Positions 44,381-53,444 of a DNA stretch of 64,000 nucleotides are shown one piece after another. Source of the DNA: Thiofilum sp. GTDB lineage: Bacteria > Pseudomonadota > Gammaproteobacteria > Thiotrichales > Thiotrichaceae. Positions within the stretch are counted from its first letter, which is position 1, and the number at the start of each line of letters is the position of its first letter. The position numbers were made by a program, and so were the translations under genes. The notes beneath the pieces are model-generated. The model saw nothing but the letters and a program-made list of their open reading frames with translations. It did not search any database and had not been told where the DNA came from. The stretch covers positions 2,728,001 through 2,792,000 of the forward strand of contig NZ_JADJTF010000001.1 in NCBI RefSeq assembly GCF_016711335.1. The letters run 5' to 3'.

Positions 44381-47212
44381 ATGACATTATTAGCCTTTAA
44401 CTTGCCAATCGTAGTATTGCTGCCTTTTTTGGGAGCATTGTTAGCCGCTATGGCAGCACGATTTAATCGTCTCGCCGCAGCATGGACAGCCGCTTTCATT
44501 ACTATTAGTGCTTTTGTTTTATTAGTTCCTGCCTTGCATTTGCCCTTTGAGGGACAGACTTTAATCCAACGTTGGGAGTGGATTCCTAGCCTTGGTCTAG
44601 AGTTTGCTTTTCGCTTGGATGGGTTGGGGCTAATGTTTGCCTTATTGATACTGGTCATAGGGCTTTTAGTCATTATCTATGCGCGTTACTACCTAGCTCC
44701 TCAAGATGCTATGGGGCGCTTTTTTGCCTATTTGCTCAGCTTTATGGGGTCTATGCTGGGTATTGTGCTATCAGAAAATCTGCTGCAATTAGTGATTTTT
44801 TGGGAGCTAACTTCATTAAGCTCTTTCTTATTAATCAGTTATTGGTATACCCGTTCGGATGCGCGTCAAGGGGCGCGTATGGCACTTACAATTACTGGCA
44901 TGGGCGGATTAGCACTGTTAGGGGGCGTGTTAATCTTGGGGCATATGGTGGGAAGTTTTAATCTCACTGAGGTACTCGCCTCTAGTGAGGTAATTCGGGC
45001 GCACCCTTGGTATGTACCGATGCTGGTATTGATTTTATTAGGTGCTTTTACTAAATCGGCTCAATTCCCGTTTCATTTTTGGTTACCGCATGCGATGGCA
45101 GCGCCCACTCCAGTCTCGGCTTATTTGCATTCTGCCACGATGGTTAAAGCCGGTATTTTCCTCCTTGCGCGTCTCTTTCCAGCCCTTTCCGGCACGCCCG
45201 AATGGCATTGGTTGGTGGGTACGGCGGGGATGTTGACCTTATTATTGGGCGCTTTTACCGCTTTATTTAAGCACGATATTAAAGGGCTACTCGCTTATTC
45301 GACGATTAGCCACTTAGGGTTGATTACTTTATTGCTAGGCATTGGCTCCCAACTCGCAGCCGTGGCGGCACTGTTTCATATTATTAATCATGCCACCTTT
45401 AAAGCCTCCTTGTTTATGGTGGCGGGGATTGTTGATCATGAAACGGGTACGCGCGATATGCGTCGGGTCAATGGCTTGATGAAATATATGCCCTATGTCG
45501 GCGTGCTGGCTATTATTGCCTCGGCGGCTATGGCTGGTGTGCCATTACTTAATGGCTTTTTGAGTAAGGAAATGTTTTTTGATCAAACGCTAACGGTATC
45601 GGCGATTTCGCCTTTAGCGTGGGTTATTCCAGTATTGGCAACCTTCGCTGGAGTGTTTTCAGTGGCTTACTCCACCCGTTTTATTCATGATGTGTTTTTT
45701 AATGGCGAACCGATTGATCTACCTAAAAAACCGCATGAGCCACCGCGCTATATGAAAATACCAGTAGTGCTACTGGTATTGGCCTGTATTGCAGTAGGCG
45801 TTTTTCCAGCCTATACCGTGGCTGAGCTGTTGTATGTGATGGTAGCAGGTACGTTACAAGCCCCGCCTCCCGATTATAGTTTAGCGATTTGGCATGGTTT
45901 CAATGCGCCCTTAATGATGAGTATTATTGCATTAGGTGGGGGTATTGCCGTTTATTTGGTGCGTAAGCCTTTATTTGCGTGGTATGAGCAGGGTTTGGCG
46001 CATTGGGATGCGCGGATCGTTTATCAAGCGATATTAGATAGATTGATTTATACGGCACAAAGCATTACTCGACGTTTAGATCGCGGTACTTTGCGTAATA
46101 TGTTGGTTTGGTTTCTAGGGGCGACATTATTGGCGGGGCTAGTAGGCTTTGAGGGAAAAACCTTGTTCGGTACGCGCGAACTAATGCCAGTTGATGGTGT
46201 AACCTTCATTGCTATTGCGGGACTCATTTTAAGCAGTCTGCTCACTGTGTTGATGCACCGCTACCGTTTAGTGTCATTAGTGATGTTAGGCGTGGTGGGA
46301 TTAGTAGTGTCATTAGGCTTTGCTAAGTTTTCCGCACCTGACCTAGCTTTAACTCAACTCTCAGTTGAAATTGTGACGGTAGTATTGCTGATGCTGGCGT
46401 TATATTTCTTGCCACAATATACCCGTATGTTTAGTTCTAATAAGCGCCATTATCAAGATATTGCTTGGGCGATTGGAGCAGGCTTTGCGGCTGCTTTATT
46501 GACCTTAGCGGTATTAACGCGTGATCTACAACCGATTTCTGCCTACTTTTTGGCTAATAGTAAAATCCAAGGAGGCGGAACGAATGTGGTTAATGTGATT
46601 TTAGTCGACTTCCGTGGCTTTGATACTTTGGGTGAAATTGTGGTGTTAGCGCTCGCGGGTTTAGGCATTGTGGCGCTGTTACAGGACATTAAGCTTTATG
46701 CACCTAAACGCAATGCCGAAAGTATTCCGTGGAATCGGGAATCACATCCACTGATTTTACAAGTGCAAGCACGCATTATGTTTCCGATGATGCTGATGGT
46801 GGCTATTTTTATCTTCTTACGCGGACATAATTTGCCCGGCGGGGGATTTATTGCAGGATTAATTGCCGCTTTAGCCATTGTGTTACAAAACCTCGCTAAT
46901 GGAATTGTCTGGACAGCGGAGCGTATTCGCTTTGATATGCACAGCGTCTTAGCTTTAGGGATTGGGTTTGCTACCGTGACAGGTTTAGCCGCATGGTTAT
47001 TTGATTATCCCTTCCTCACTTCAACCTTCACTTATTTAAATTGGCCTATTGTAGGTAAGTTTGAAATAGCGAGTGCTATGGCGTTTGATACGGGCGTATT
47101 TTTAGTGGTAGTGGGGGCGACGGTTATGATTTTAGTGCAATTGGGGCGCTTAAATTATATCGAGACTGAGCATACGGGCGATTTACAGTCCACTCAAGGA
47201 GGCAAAGCATGA
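44381..47212 (+). CDS. mnhA: Na+/H+ antiporter subunit A, with fused subunit B domain
   Basis: Large subunit of the Mrp/Mnh multi-component cation/proton antiporter, related to NuoL. The proton-pumping core with about 14 helices covers residues 1 to about 500 (DGLGLMFALLILVIGLLVI, FWELTSLSSFLLISYWYTR, TKSAQFPFHFWLPHAMAAPTPVSAYLHSATMVKAG). The C-terminal 280 residues contain the MnhB/MrpB unit (PLILQVQARIMFPMMLMVAIFIFLRGHNLPGGGFIAGLIAA), so A and B are one 943-aa polypeptide, the PhaAB form of many Gram-negatives. The next gene overlaps by four bases (ATGA). The operon probably handles Na+ efflux and pH homeostasis. Confidence 0.94.
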   Translation: MTLLAFNLPIVVLLPFLGALLAAMAARFNRLAAAWTAAFITISAFVLLVPALHLPFEGQTLIQRWEWIPSLGLEFAFRLDGLGLMFALLILVIGLLVIIYARYYLAPQDAMGRFFAYLLSFMGSMLGIVLSENLLQLVIFWELTSLSSFLLISYWYTRSDARQGARMALTITGMGGLALLGGVLILGHMVGSFNLTEVLASSEVIRAHPWYVPMLVLILLGAFTKSAQFPFHFWLPHAMAAPTPVSAYLHSATMVKAGIFLLARLFPALSGTPEWHWLVGTAGMLTLLLGAFTALFKHDIKGLLAYSTISHLGLITLLLGIGSQLAAVAALFHIINHATFKASLFMVAGIVDHETGTRDMRRVNGLMKYMPYVGVLAIIASAAMAGVPLLNGFLSKEMFFDQTLTVSAISPLAWVIPVLATFAGVFSVAYSTRFIHDVFFNGEPIDLPKKPHEPPRYMKIPVVLLVLACIAVGVFPAYTVAELLYVMVAGTLQAPPPDYSLAIWHGFNAPLMMSIIALGGGIAVYLVRKPLFAWYEQGLAHWDARIVYQAILDRLIYTAQSITRRLDRGTLRNMLVWFLGATLLAGLVGFEGKTLFGTRELMPVDGVTFIAIAGLILSSLLTVLMHRYRLVSLVMLGVVGLVVSLGFAKFSAPDLALTQLSVEIVTVVLLMLALYFLPQYTRMFSSNKRHYQDIAWAIGAGFAAALLTLAVLTRDLQPISAYFLANSKIQGGGTNVVNVILVDFRGFDTLGEIVVLALAGLGIVALLQDIKLYAPKRNAESIPWNRESHPLILQVQARIMFPMMLMVAIFIFLRGHNLPGGGFIAGLIAALAIVLQNLANGIVWTAERIRFDMHSVLALGIGFATVTGLAAWLFDYPFLTSTFTYLNWPIVGKFEIASAMAFDTGVFLVVVGATVMILVQLGRLNYIETEHTGDLQSTQGGKA

Positions 47213-47655
47213 GCATTGAATTGTTAATTGCCTTAAGTATTGGTGTGATGGTGTCTTGTGGCGTGTATCTGATCTTAAGACCGAGCACTTTTCCGGTTGT
47301 AGTAGGTTTGACCTTTCTCTCTTATGCGGTAAATGTATTTTTATTCGCTATGGGGAGTTTAAAGATTGGGATACCTCCCATACTGAGCGAAAAGATTGAT
47401 ACTTATACAGATCCTCTACCCCAAGCCTTAGTGCTAACGGCGATTGTCATTTCATTTGGTATGACAGCCTTTTTGATTGTGCTGGCGTTAAGAGCACGCG
47501 ATACCTTGGGCACGGATCATATTGATGGTAAGGCTTATTTGCCCAGTAGTGCAGAGATTCAGGAGTCTGAGCAGGCAGACAAAGAAGTAAATAATTCTAC
47601 TAGCGAGCGTGTAACTAAAGAGCATACTGCTGCTAATCAGGAGTCCAAACCATGA
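47209..47655 (+). CDS. mnhC: Na+/H+ antiporter subunit C
   Basis: NuoK-like small subunit with three membrane helices, at about residues 3-22, 28-50 and 72-95 (PLPQALVLTAIVISFGMTAFLIVLALRAR, the family signature). The last 40 residues are a charged, hydrophilic tail, slightly longer than usual. ATGA overlaps couple it to mnhA before it and mnhD after it. Confidence 0.93.
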   Translation: MSIELLIALSIGVMVSCGVYLILRPSTFPVVVGLTFLSYAVNVFLFAMGSLKIGIPPILSEKIDTYTDPLPQALVLTAIVISFGMTAFLIVLALRARDTLGTDHIDGKAYLPSSAEIQESEQADKEVNNSTSERVTKEHTAANQESKP

Positions 47656-49172
47656 ATCATCTGCCGATTTGGACAGTCTTATTTCCTTTAGTAGGTGGTT
47701 TATTACAGCTCTTGGCACGTAAAGGCGGCTTACCGTGGCAGCGAGTATTGTCCCTAGGTTTATTAAGTGGTTTGGTGGTTATAGCTCTAGGTGTATTTAT
47801 CATAGCTTCAAGTGGCGAGCGCTATGTGTATTACTTAGGTAATTGGCCAGCACCTTTTGGCATTGTCTTAGTACTCGATCAATTCGCCGCGCTCATGGTG
47901 TTACTCACCGCTGTATTAGCTTTAATCGCTATGAGTTATGCCCTAGTACGAGATATTGATAAGCAAGGGCTACATTTCCATGTGTTGTTTCAAATTCAAT
48001 TATTTGGATTAAATGGCGCATTTCTAACCGGAGATGTGTTTAATCTATTTGTCTTTTTTGAAGTATTACTGTTAGCTTCTTACGGTTTAATGTTGCATGG
48101 TTTGGGTAAAGAGCGTATTCAGGCCGGTTTGCATTATGTCGTCATTAATTTAGTAGGATCAATATTATTTTTATTTGCCTTGGGCGCTATTTACGGCTCC
48201 TTAGGTACGCTAAATTTAGCCGATTTAGCACTAAAAATTGCCCAAGCCCCAGTAGAGCGTCATGGTTTAATTATGACAGCAGGGTTTGCGCTATTAGTGG
48301 TGTTTGGACTAAAGGCGGCGATGTTTCCACTTTATATGTGGTTACCTGCGACTTATGCCAGTACGTCCGCGCCCGTAGCGGCCTTATTTGCCATTATGAC
48401 CAAAGTAGGGATTTATTCGATTATTCGTGTACATGGCACAATGTTTGGTTCAGAGGCCAATGAGTTAGCTCATTTCTATCAACCTTGGGTATTAGGGGCG
48501 GGATTAATTACGTTAGTCTTAGCGGCTTTAGGAGTTATTGCAGCCACTCATTTACGCCGTCAAGTAGCCTATGTGGTGTTAGCCTCAGTCGCCACTTTAT
48601 TAATAGCACTAGGGATTAATACGCCCCATTCATTAGCAGCATTATTATTTTATTTAATCCACTCCACCTTATTAGCAGCGGCATTCTTTTTACTAGCTGA
48701 TTTGATTGCAATAGGTCGAGGCAGTATGGGGGATCGTTTAGAGAATGCTCCTTTAATGGTGGGGGCGAAGTATTTAGGTATCGTTTATTTTGCTTTAGTG
48801 GTAGCGATGGTGGGGTTGCCGCCGCTCTCAGGGTTTTTGGGTAAAGCGATGATTCTAAAATCAGCCCTTACTCATCCATGGCAAGGGTGGATTTTAGCGG
48901 TGGTGTTAAGTGCGGGGCTAATGATGTTAGTCAGTATGGCGCGTGCAGGAACCTTGTTATTTTATCGCCTCCCCGCGCATGATCATCGAGCCGAGATACC
49001 TTTGCAAAAAACGGCACTATTACCCATTTATGCTTTACTCTTAGCTAGCCCTTTATTAGTGCTATTGGCTCATCCCATTACTGAGTTTATGCTGCAAACT
49101 GCGCAACAATTATTAGATATTAAGGCTTATATCCAAGCCGTATTGGCTAATCCTATGCAGGGAGTTCAATAA
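47652..49172 (+). CDS. mnhD: Na+/H+ antiporter subunit D
   Basis: NuoM/NuoN-like membrane subunit of 506 aa with about 14 helices. The core shows GDVFNLFVFFEVLLLASYGLMLHG, then GLKAAMFPLYMWLPATYASTSAPVAALFAIMTKVGIYSIIRV, which carries the proton-path lysine and glutamate of this family, and late KYLGIVYFALVVAMVGLPPLSGFLGKAMILKSAL. Overlaps mnhC by four bases and mnhE by one. Confidence 0.94.
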   Translation: MNHLPIWTVLFPLVGGLLQLLARKGGLPWQRVLSLGLLSGLVVIALGVFIIASSGERYVYYLGNWPAPFGIVLVLDQFAALMVLLTAVLALIAMSYALVRDIDKQGLHFHVLFQIQLFGLNGAFLTGDVFNLFVFFEVLLLASYGLMLHGLGKERIQAGLHYVVINLVGSILFLFALGAIYGSLGTLNLADLALKIAQAPVERHGLIMTAGFALLVVFGLKAAMFPLYMWLPATYASTSAPVAALFAIMTKVGIYSIIRVHGTMFGSEANELAHFYQPWVLGAGLITLVLAALGVIAATHLRRQVAYVVLASVATLLIALGINTPHSLAALLFYLIHSTLLAAAFFLLADLIAIGRGSMGDRLENAPLMVGAKYLGIVYFALVVAMVGLPPLSGFLGKAMILKSALTHPWQGWILAVVLSAGLMMLVSMARAGTLLFYRLPAHDHRAEIPLQKTALLPIYALLLASPLLVLLAHPITEFMLQTAQQLLDIKAYIQAVLANPMQGVQ

Positions 49173-49666
49173 TGCTCAGTAAGTTATTCCCGCATCCTAT
49201 ACTGTCAGTAGTCCTTATTATTATATGGCTGTTATTAAATAATGATTTTTCCATGGGGCATATCGTATTAGGGACACTATTAAGTGTTATTTTACCTATT
49301 ATCACAGCAAGTTTTTGGCCAGATCGGGTGTGTATTAATAAGCCTTGGTTATTTATAAAGTTTTTGGGGATAGTGTTATATGATATTATTACTGCTAATT
49401 TATTAGTAGCACGTTGGGTCATAGGGAGTAATCAACAACTTAAACCTGCTTTTATGGAATTAGAGGTAGAGCTGACTTCTCCAGTCGCCATTAGCATTCT
49501 CGCTAGTACCATTTCACTGACACCCGGAACAGTCTCTTGTAGTCTTTCTGCTGATAAACGCCGCTTACTGATTCATTCTTTGCATGTTGAGGATACTCAA
49601 GCAGCGTTACAAACGATGCACGAGCGTTATCAAAAACCCTTACTAGAGGTACTTAAGCCATGCTAA
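49172..49666 (+). CDS. mnhE: Na+/H+ antiporter subunit E
   Basis: Membrane subunit of 164 aa. Two N-terminal helices (about 8-27 and 30-55) lead to the cytoplasmic part with the family phrases YDIITANLLVARWVI and LTSPVAISILASTISLTPGTVSCSLSADKRRLLIHSLHVED. Starts one base inside the mnhD stop and overlaps mnhF by seven bases, so translational coupling is likely. Its base composition is more A/T rich than mnhA. Confidence 0.92.
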   Translation: MLSKLFPHPILSVVLIIIWLLLNNDFSMGHIVLGTLLSVILPIITASFWPDRVCINKPWLFIKFLGIVLYDIITANLLVARWVIGSNQQLKPAFMELEVELTSPVAISILASTISLTPGTVSCSLSADKRRLLIHSLHVEDTQAALQTMHERYQKPLLEVLKPC

Positions 49667-49929
49667 GTGTTGCTCTCATCATTAGTTTTACCTTGGTCAG
49701 TTTGGCTTGTGTATTTAGTTTAGTACGGCTTTTAATAGGTCCTGATTTGCCTGACCGTATCTTAGCACTCGATACTTTATATATTAATGCGATTGCTCTC
49801 ATTATTTTATTCGGTCTATTACAAGGTTCGCCCTTATATTTTGAAGCTGCGTTATTAATTGCAGTGATGGGATTTGTCGGCACTTTAGCTTTGAGCAAGT
49901 ATTTATTACGCGGCGATATTATGGAGTAA
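49660..49929 (+). CDS. mnhF: Na+/H+ antiporter subunit F
   Basis: An 89-aa subunit with three membrane helices. The signature RLLIGPDLPDRILALDTLYINAIALIILFG is at about residues 22-52, followed by YFEAALLIAVMGFVGTLALSKYLLRGDIME. It overlaps mnhE by seven bases and is followed by mnhG after five. Confidence 0.92.
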   Translation: MLSVALIISFTLVSLACVFSLVRLLIGPDLPDRILALDTLYINAIALIILFGLLQGSPLYFEAALLIAVMGFVGTLALSKYLLRGDIME

Positions 49930-49934
49930 TACCC

Positions 49935-50276
49935 ATGCCAGATTTAGTTGAAATTATTGTGTCGTTATTAATTATTATCGGTGCGGGATTTACCTTTTTA
50001 GGCTCATTGTCTTTAGTGAAATTACCCGATTTTTTTATGCGTTTGCATGGTCCGACGAAAGCGTCTACCTTAGGGACAGGAGCGATTTTAGTGGCGTCGG
50101 CTTTGTATTTTTCACTGAAAGTAGGTGAGATTAGTGTGCATGAGGTATTAATTACCGTGTTTTTATTTATTACCGCTCCAGTGAGTGCTTATATGTTGGC
50201 TAAAGCCGCACTGCATTTAAAGCTTAAACAACAAGATCAAACTCGTAATAAAGAATTGAGCCAAAAAGATCATTAA
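49935..50276 (+). CDS. mnhG: Na+/H+ antiporter subunit G
   Basis: Last gene of the antiporter operon, 113 aa with three membrane helices. The family pattern is GAGFTFLGSLSLVKLPDFFMRLHGPTKASTLGTGAIL at about residues 13-50, then LITVFLFITAPVSAYMLAKAAL. A charged Lys/Gln tail ends the protein. A hairpin terminator follows 18 bases later. Confidence 0.93.
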   Translation: MPDLVEIIVSLLIIIGAGFTFLGSLSLVKLPDFFMRLHGPTKASTLGTGAILVASALYFSLKVGEISVHEVLITVFLFITAPVSAYMLAKAALHLKLKQQDQTRNKELSQKDH

Positions 50277-50294
50277 CCGTCACAAATGGAATTA

Positions 50295-50327
50295 AAGAAC
50301 GGCATTATCAATACCGTTCTTGTTCCT
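50295..50327. terminator. Terminator of the mnh operon, probably bidirectional
   Basis: AAGAACGG at 50295-50302 pairs perfectly with CCGTTCTT at 50314-50321 around an 11-base loop. It lies between two convergent genes (mnhG and the DUF1269 gene). The T tract afterwards is short. Confidence 0.7.
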
Positions 50328-50335
50328 ATACAGGG

Positions 50336-50911
50336 TTAAGGAGTGAAGGTTGCGGGTGTGCTGGTGTTATCAGTGGCGGGCTTATCTAGTGATACCGTTT
50401 GTGCTTGCTCCATTTCTTCTTTGACTCCCGGGGCGGCTAGCACTTCACGTAATTGATCTTCTTGATCTTTAGTCAGTGAGGTTTTCAGAACTGTGCCACC
50501 AAAACCTTTGATGCCCTCTAATACCTTGTCCGTGGTGGCAGAACGTACTAAGACAAACAATACCGAGCCACCCTGAGCGATAGAAGAGCCTAACTCTTTC
50601 ATAAAGTTGTCATTAATACCAATGTCACTGAGCGCACCGGATAATGCACCTGCACCCGCACCAACGGCTGCACCTAGTATAGGGTTGAGGAATAACATGC
50701 CAATCAGCATACCCCAAAAGCTGCCGCTCACCGCACCCGCAGCAGTTAAATTCACCGCTTGATGTAATTTCACCTTACCATCGGCATTTTTAGTGACCAC
50801 TACAGCATCTTCTAAATCAATGAGATATTCTTTTTGCATGCTGACCAGTTTTTCACGCAATTCAAATGCGCTTTTTTCATCCTTAAAAGCAATAGCGACT
50901 AGAGCACTCAT
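50336..50911 (-). CDS. DUF1269-family membrane protein
   Basis: I start it at the ATG at 50911 (MSALVAIAFKDEKSAFELREKL) because AGGAG lies seven bases upstream; an earlier in-frame start would add 23 residues of doubtful value. The N-terminal 60 residues are a soluble alpha/beta unit; residues about 60-110 are a Gly/Ala-rich hydrophobic hairpin (GAVSGSFWGMLIGMLFLNPILGAAVGAGAGALSGAL), typical of DUF1269. The tail is Thr/Pro-rich. Function unknown; relatives are often stress-linked. 191 aa. Confidence 0.87.
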   Translation of the reverse strand: MSALVAIAFKDEKSAFELREKLVSMQKEYLIDLEDAVVVTKNADGKVKLHQAVNLTAAGAVSGSFWGMLIGMLFLNPILGAAVGAGAGALSGALSDIGINDNFMKELGSSIAQGGSVLFVLVRSATTDKVLEGIKGFGGTVLKTSLTKDQEDQLREVLAAPGVKEEMEQAQTVSLDKPATDNTSTPATFTP

Positions 50912-51155
50912 CAGGTTTCTCCTAGTTGGATTAATCATTAATAGGCACATGAGCAGAAAGTCTATGAGTGTATATAGCATAAATGCGGGTAGCTTTTTAA
51001 ATTTGCTAGGTTAGCTCAGTAAATTGAGGTTGGCTGAGCTGATATTTTTTAGCTCTAGTGATATGTATGAGGGTAGATAATAATGTTTTTTACTAGAACA
51101 ACTGCAATAGACTAGCTAGGAGGAGTTTAGCTAGCCCATTGTTGAAACGAGTCCC

Positions 51156-51401
51156 TTAGCGCCCAGGTGCTCGCACTTGATCCAATTTAGGATTGATAAT
51201 TTTAGGATCGATTACTTTGTCTTTAATGTTGGCGCGATCAAAAGGTGGACAACTTAAGCACACAGGGGGGATGGGAAACTTAATTTTTTGCTTAACAATG
51301 AGTTTGCCATCAATCAGATCAGGGGGTAAACGTCTAGCGTTCACTTCACTCATGCCTAAGATGAGAGCAACACCTAATAAACCAATCACTACGCTTTTCA
51401 T
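51156..51401 (-). CDS. Small exported protein of unknown function
   Basis: An 81-aa protein started at the ATG at 51401, which has GAGGTGA seven bases upstream. A signal peptide covers about residues 1-22. The mature 60 residues are Pro/Lys/Ile-rich with one CLSC pair (PIPPVCLSCPPFD) and repeated I-x-P-K phrases (KVIDPKIINPKLDQV). The paired Cys may form a disulfide or bind a metal. No family recognised. It is read away from the HATPase/STAS-like regulator gene that begins at 51709. Confidence 0.55.
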   Translation of the reverse strand: MKSVVIGLLGVALILGMSEVNARRLPPDLIDGKLIVKQKIKFPIPPVCLSCPPFDRANIKDKVIDPKIINPKLDQVRAPGR

Positions 51402-51642
51402 TTGAATCACCTCGCATTAATTCAATGTTTTTCGGAACTTTTTTAACTGACTACAGTGTTAAAGTACTCCGATAAGTTCCCTAAAACGGTGATCTAAGCA
51501 GCGTTTAAAAGGTGAATAATTCACGGTGATGTCAAAAGTTAGCATTTCATTTGAACCACTAAAGGCAAAGTCATCAGTAAGAGGGATTAGAAGCCCTAAG
51601 TCAGCAGGCTTTGATAAGCATTAAAAGAATTTCCAAGGTTTT

Positions 51643-51694
51643 GTTGACAATAACATTTATTCTAGTTGACAATTATTGATATAAAAGTTGACAA
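51643..51694 (+). promoter_or_regulatory. Three phased direct repeats upstream of the HATPase/STAS-like gene
   Basis: GTTGACAA occurs at 51643-51650, 51665-51672 and 51687-51694. Start-to-start spacing is exactly 22 bp both times, about two helical turns, which would place all copies on one face of the DNA. The last copy ends 14 bases before the ATG at 51709. The copies also contain TTGACA, so one may double as a -35 box, but I find no good -10 at the right distance. The other part of the 307-bp interval 51402-51708 has no gene I can see. Confidence 0.7.
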
Positions 51695-51708
51695 AAGGAT
51701 GTTAACCT

Positions 51709-52758
51709 ATGAATGAGTTAATCAATAATACGCGTGCTAAGACCGCAGAGATTCGTCAGTTTATTATTGAAAACGTTGCTAATCACCCCAATGACTTATC
51801 CCATCTCACCGCGCAACAGTTCGATATTTCACGTCAAGCGGTCAATCGCCATTTGCAAGAGTTGGTTAAACAAGAGTTATTGGAGGTGAGTGGAGCGACT
51901 CGCAATAAGGCCTATAAGCTCAAAGTGCTTGATCAATGGCAACAGACTTATGATTTGCAAGGTTTGGATGAGGATCGAGTGTGGCGCAATGATATATTGC
52001 CTCGCTTTGCTCGTTTTAACTTAGCTAAAAATGTGCAAAGTATTTGGCACTATGGTTTTACGGAAATGCTAAATAATGCGATTGATCACTCCAATAGCTC
52101 AGTGGTTTTTATAAAATTAGTTTCTAATGCGGCTTATTCTTGGATCAGCATTTATGATCAAGGTGAAGGGATTTTTAGAAAAATTCAAAAAGCTATGGAT
52201 CTTGAGGATGAGCGCCATGCAGTGTTGGAGTTATCTAAAGGCAAATTAACTACAGACCCTGCTAATCATTCTGGTGAGGGAATATTTTTCTCTTCGCGCA
52301 TATTTGATCAGTTCATAATTGATTCTAATGACATCATTTTTTCGCATGAGCATGATAAAATAGAAGATTGGATCGTAGAAAGTACATTAGGTGTTTCGGG
52401 TACTTTAGTAGGTATGAAGTTGCATCATAATACTCAGCGCACTACCAAAGAAATATTTGATTTTTATACTTCTGATGATGGTGATTATAGATTTGTTAAA
52501 ACCGTAGTACCGGTTCGATTAGCCCAATACGGTAATGAGGAGCTTATATCTCGATCTCAAGCTAAGCGAGTCCTTTCACGTATAGAACGTTTTAAAGTAG
52601 TTATTTTTGATTTTGAGGGTGTTGAATCTATTGGTCAGGCATTTGCAGATGAAGTGTTTAGAGTATTTAAAAATCAGCATGCCGAATTAGAGTTAAAGTA
52701 TGAAAATGCTAATCCCGATACTGAGGCTATGATTCGGCGTGCTTTAACTCATAGCTAA
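51709..52758 (+). CDS. HTH / HATPase / STAS-like (DUF4325) regulatory protein
   Basis: Three parts by residue. About 10-75: helix-turn-helix (DLSHLTAQQFDISRQAVNRHLQELVKQELLEVSG). About 100-260: a GHKL-type ATPase fold with the N-box FTEMLNNAIDHSNSS, the G1 region SIYDQGEGIF and a later GVSGTLVGMKL loop. About 265-345: a STAS-like domain (KVVIFDFEGVESIGQAFADEVFRVF..HAELELKYENANPDTEAMI), the DUF4325 pattern. There is no phosphorylatable His box or receiver, so it looks like a one-component switch combining DNA binding, an anti-sigma-like kinase fold and its STAS partner in one chain. Upstream phased repeats suggest self-regulation. The stop overlaps the convergent UDG gene by four bases. Confidence 0.82.
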   Translation: MNELINNTRAKTAEIRQFIIENVANHPNDLSHLTAQQFDISRQAVNRHLQELVKQELLEVSGATRNKAYKLKVLDQWQQTYDLQGLDEDRVWRNDILPRFARFNLAKNVQSIWHYGFTEMLNNAIDHSNSSVVFIKLVSNAAYSWISIYDQGEGIFRKIQKAMDLEDERHAVLELSKGKLTTDPANHSGEGIFFSSRIFDQFIIDSNDIIFSHEHDKIEDWIVESTLGVSGTLVGMKLHHNTQRTTKEIFDFYTSDDGDYRFVKTVVPVRLAQYGNEELISRSQAKRVLSRIERFKVVIFDFEGVESIGQAFADEVFRVFKNQHAELELKYENANPDTEAMIRRALTHS

Positions 52759-53384
52759 AGCGTTTGTAGCATATCTTGCCAAGTAGGATGCTCACATAAG
52801 GCTTGCAGAGCGGCTTTGAGTAGTGTTTTACCCGTATCGCTATGTATCCAAGTGGATAAGCCCGACGGATGCGGGAGTGGTAGTAAATCGACCTCGCGTC
52901 CTTGAAGCGTTTTACGGTGGATAAGCCCAACAGCTTCCTCTAAACGTTTAATGGGCAAATACTGATTAATTGCTAATTTACCCACCAAAATGATGAGTTC
53001 AGGTTGTAGTATGTCCAGTTCAGCATTAAGCCAGCGCGAGCAATTAGCGATTTCTTCCTGATTCGGTACTCGATCACCACCTTTAGGGTGCTTCCCCGGA
53101 AAACAACGACACACCGCTGCCATATACACCCGCTCACGAAATGGGTCTTCTGTAATCCCACATGCTGCAAACCATTTAAACAAAGTCTTACCCGCCGTCC
53201 AAGCAAACGGACGCTGAAAATCCCCCTCACGAATCCCCGGCGCTTGCCCGATCATAAGAATAGGGGTGAGTACCGGGTTACAGGTAATGACGGGCGGGAT
53301 CATTTGGGGGCACTGTCTACAAGTGCGGAGTGCAGCTTGATGGTCAATGAGTGGTTGATAGGGGTAAATAATGCTCTGGGTCAT
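52755..53384 (-). CDS. Uracil-DNA glycosylase, Fe-S (family 4/5-like)
   Basis: Removes uracil from DNA in base excision repair. Motif A reads MIGQAPGIREGDFQRPFAWTAGKTLFKW near residue 46, and the C-terminal motif is LPLPHPSGLSTW near 170. Four cysteines fit an Fe-S cluster: CRQC near residues 21-24, the VCRCFPGKHP segment, and the EEIANC further on. At 209 aa it has the size of family 4/5 enzymes. It is convergent with the HATPase/STAS-like gene. Confidence 0.88.
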   Translation of the reverse strand: MTQSIIYPYQPLIDHQAALRTCRQCPQMIPPVITCNPVLTPILMIGQAPGIREGDFQRPFAWTAGKTLFKWFAACGITEDPFRERVYMAAVCRCFPGKHPKGGDRVPNQEEIANCSRWLNAELDILQPELIILVGKLAINQYLPIKRLEEAVGLIHRKTLQGREVDLLPLPHPSGLSTWIHSDTGKTLLKAALQALCEHPTWQDMLQTL

Positions 53385-53444
53385 GGTGGTTTGAGGATGT
53401 TAGAGAGCGGAGATTGTAGGGTTAATGGATGGATATAGCTATTT

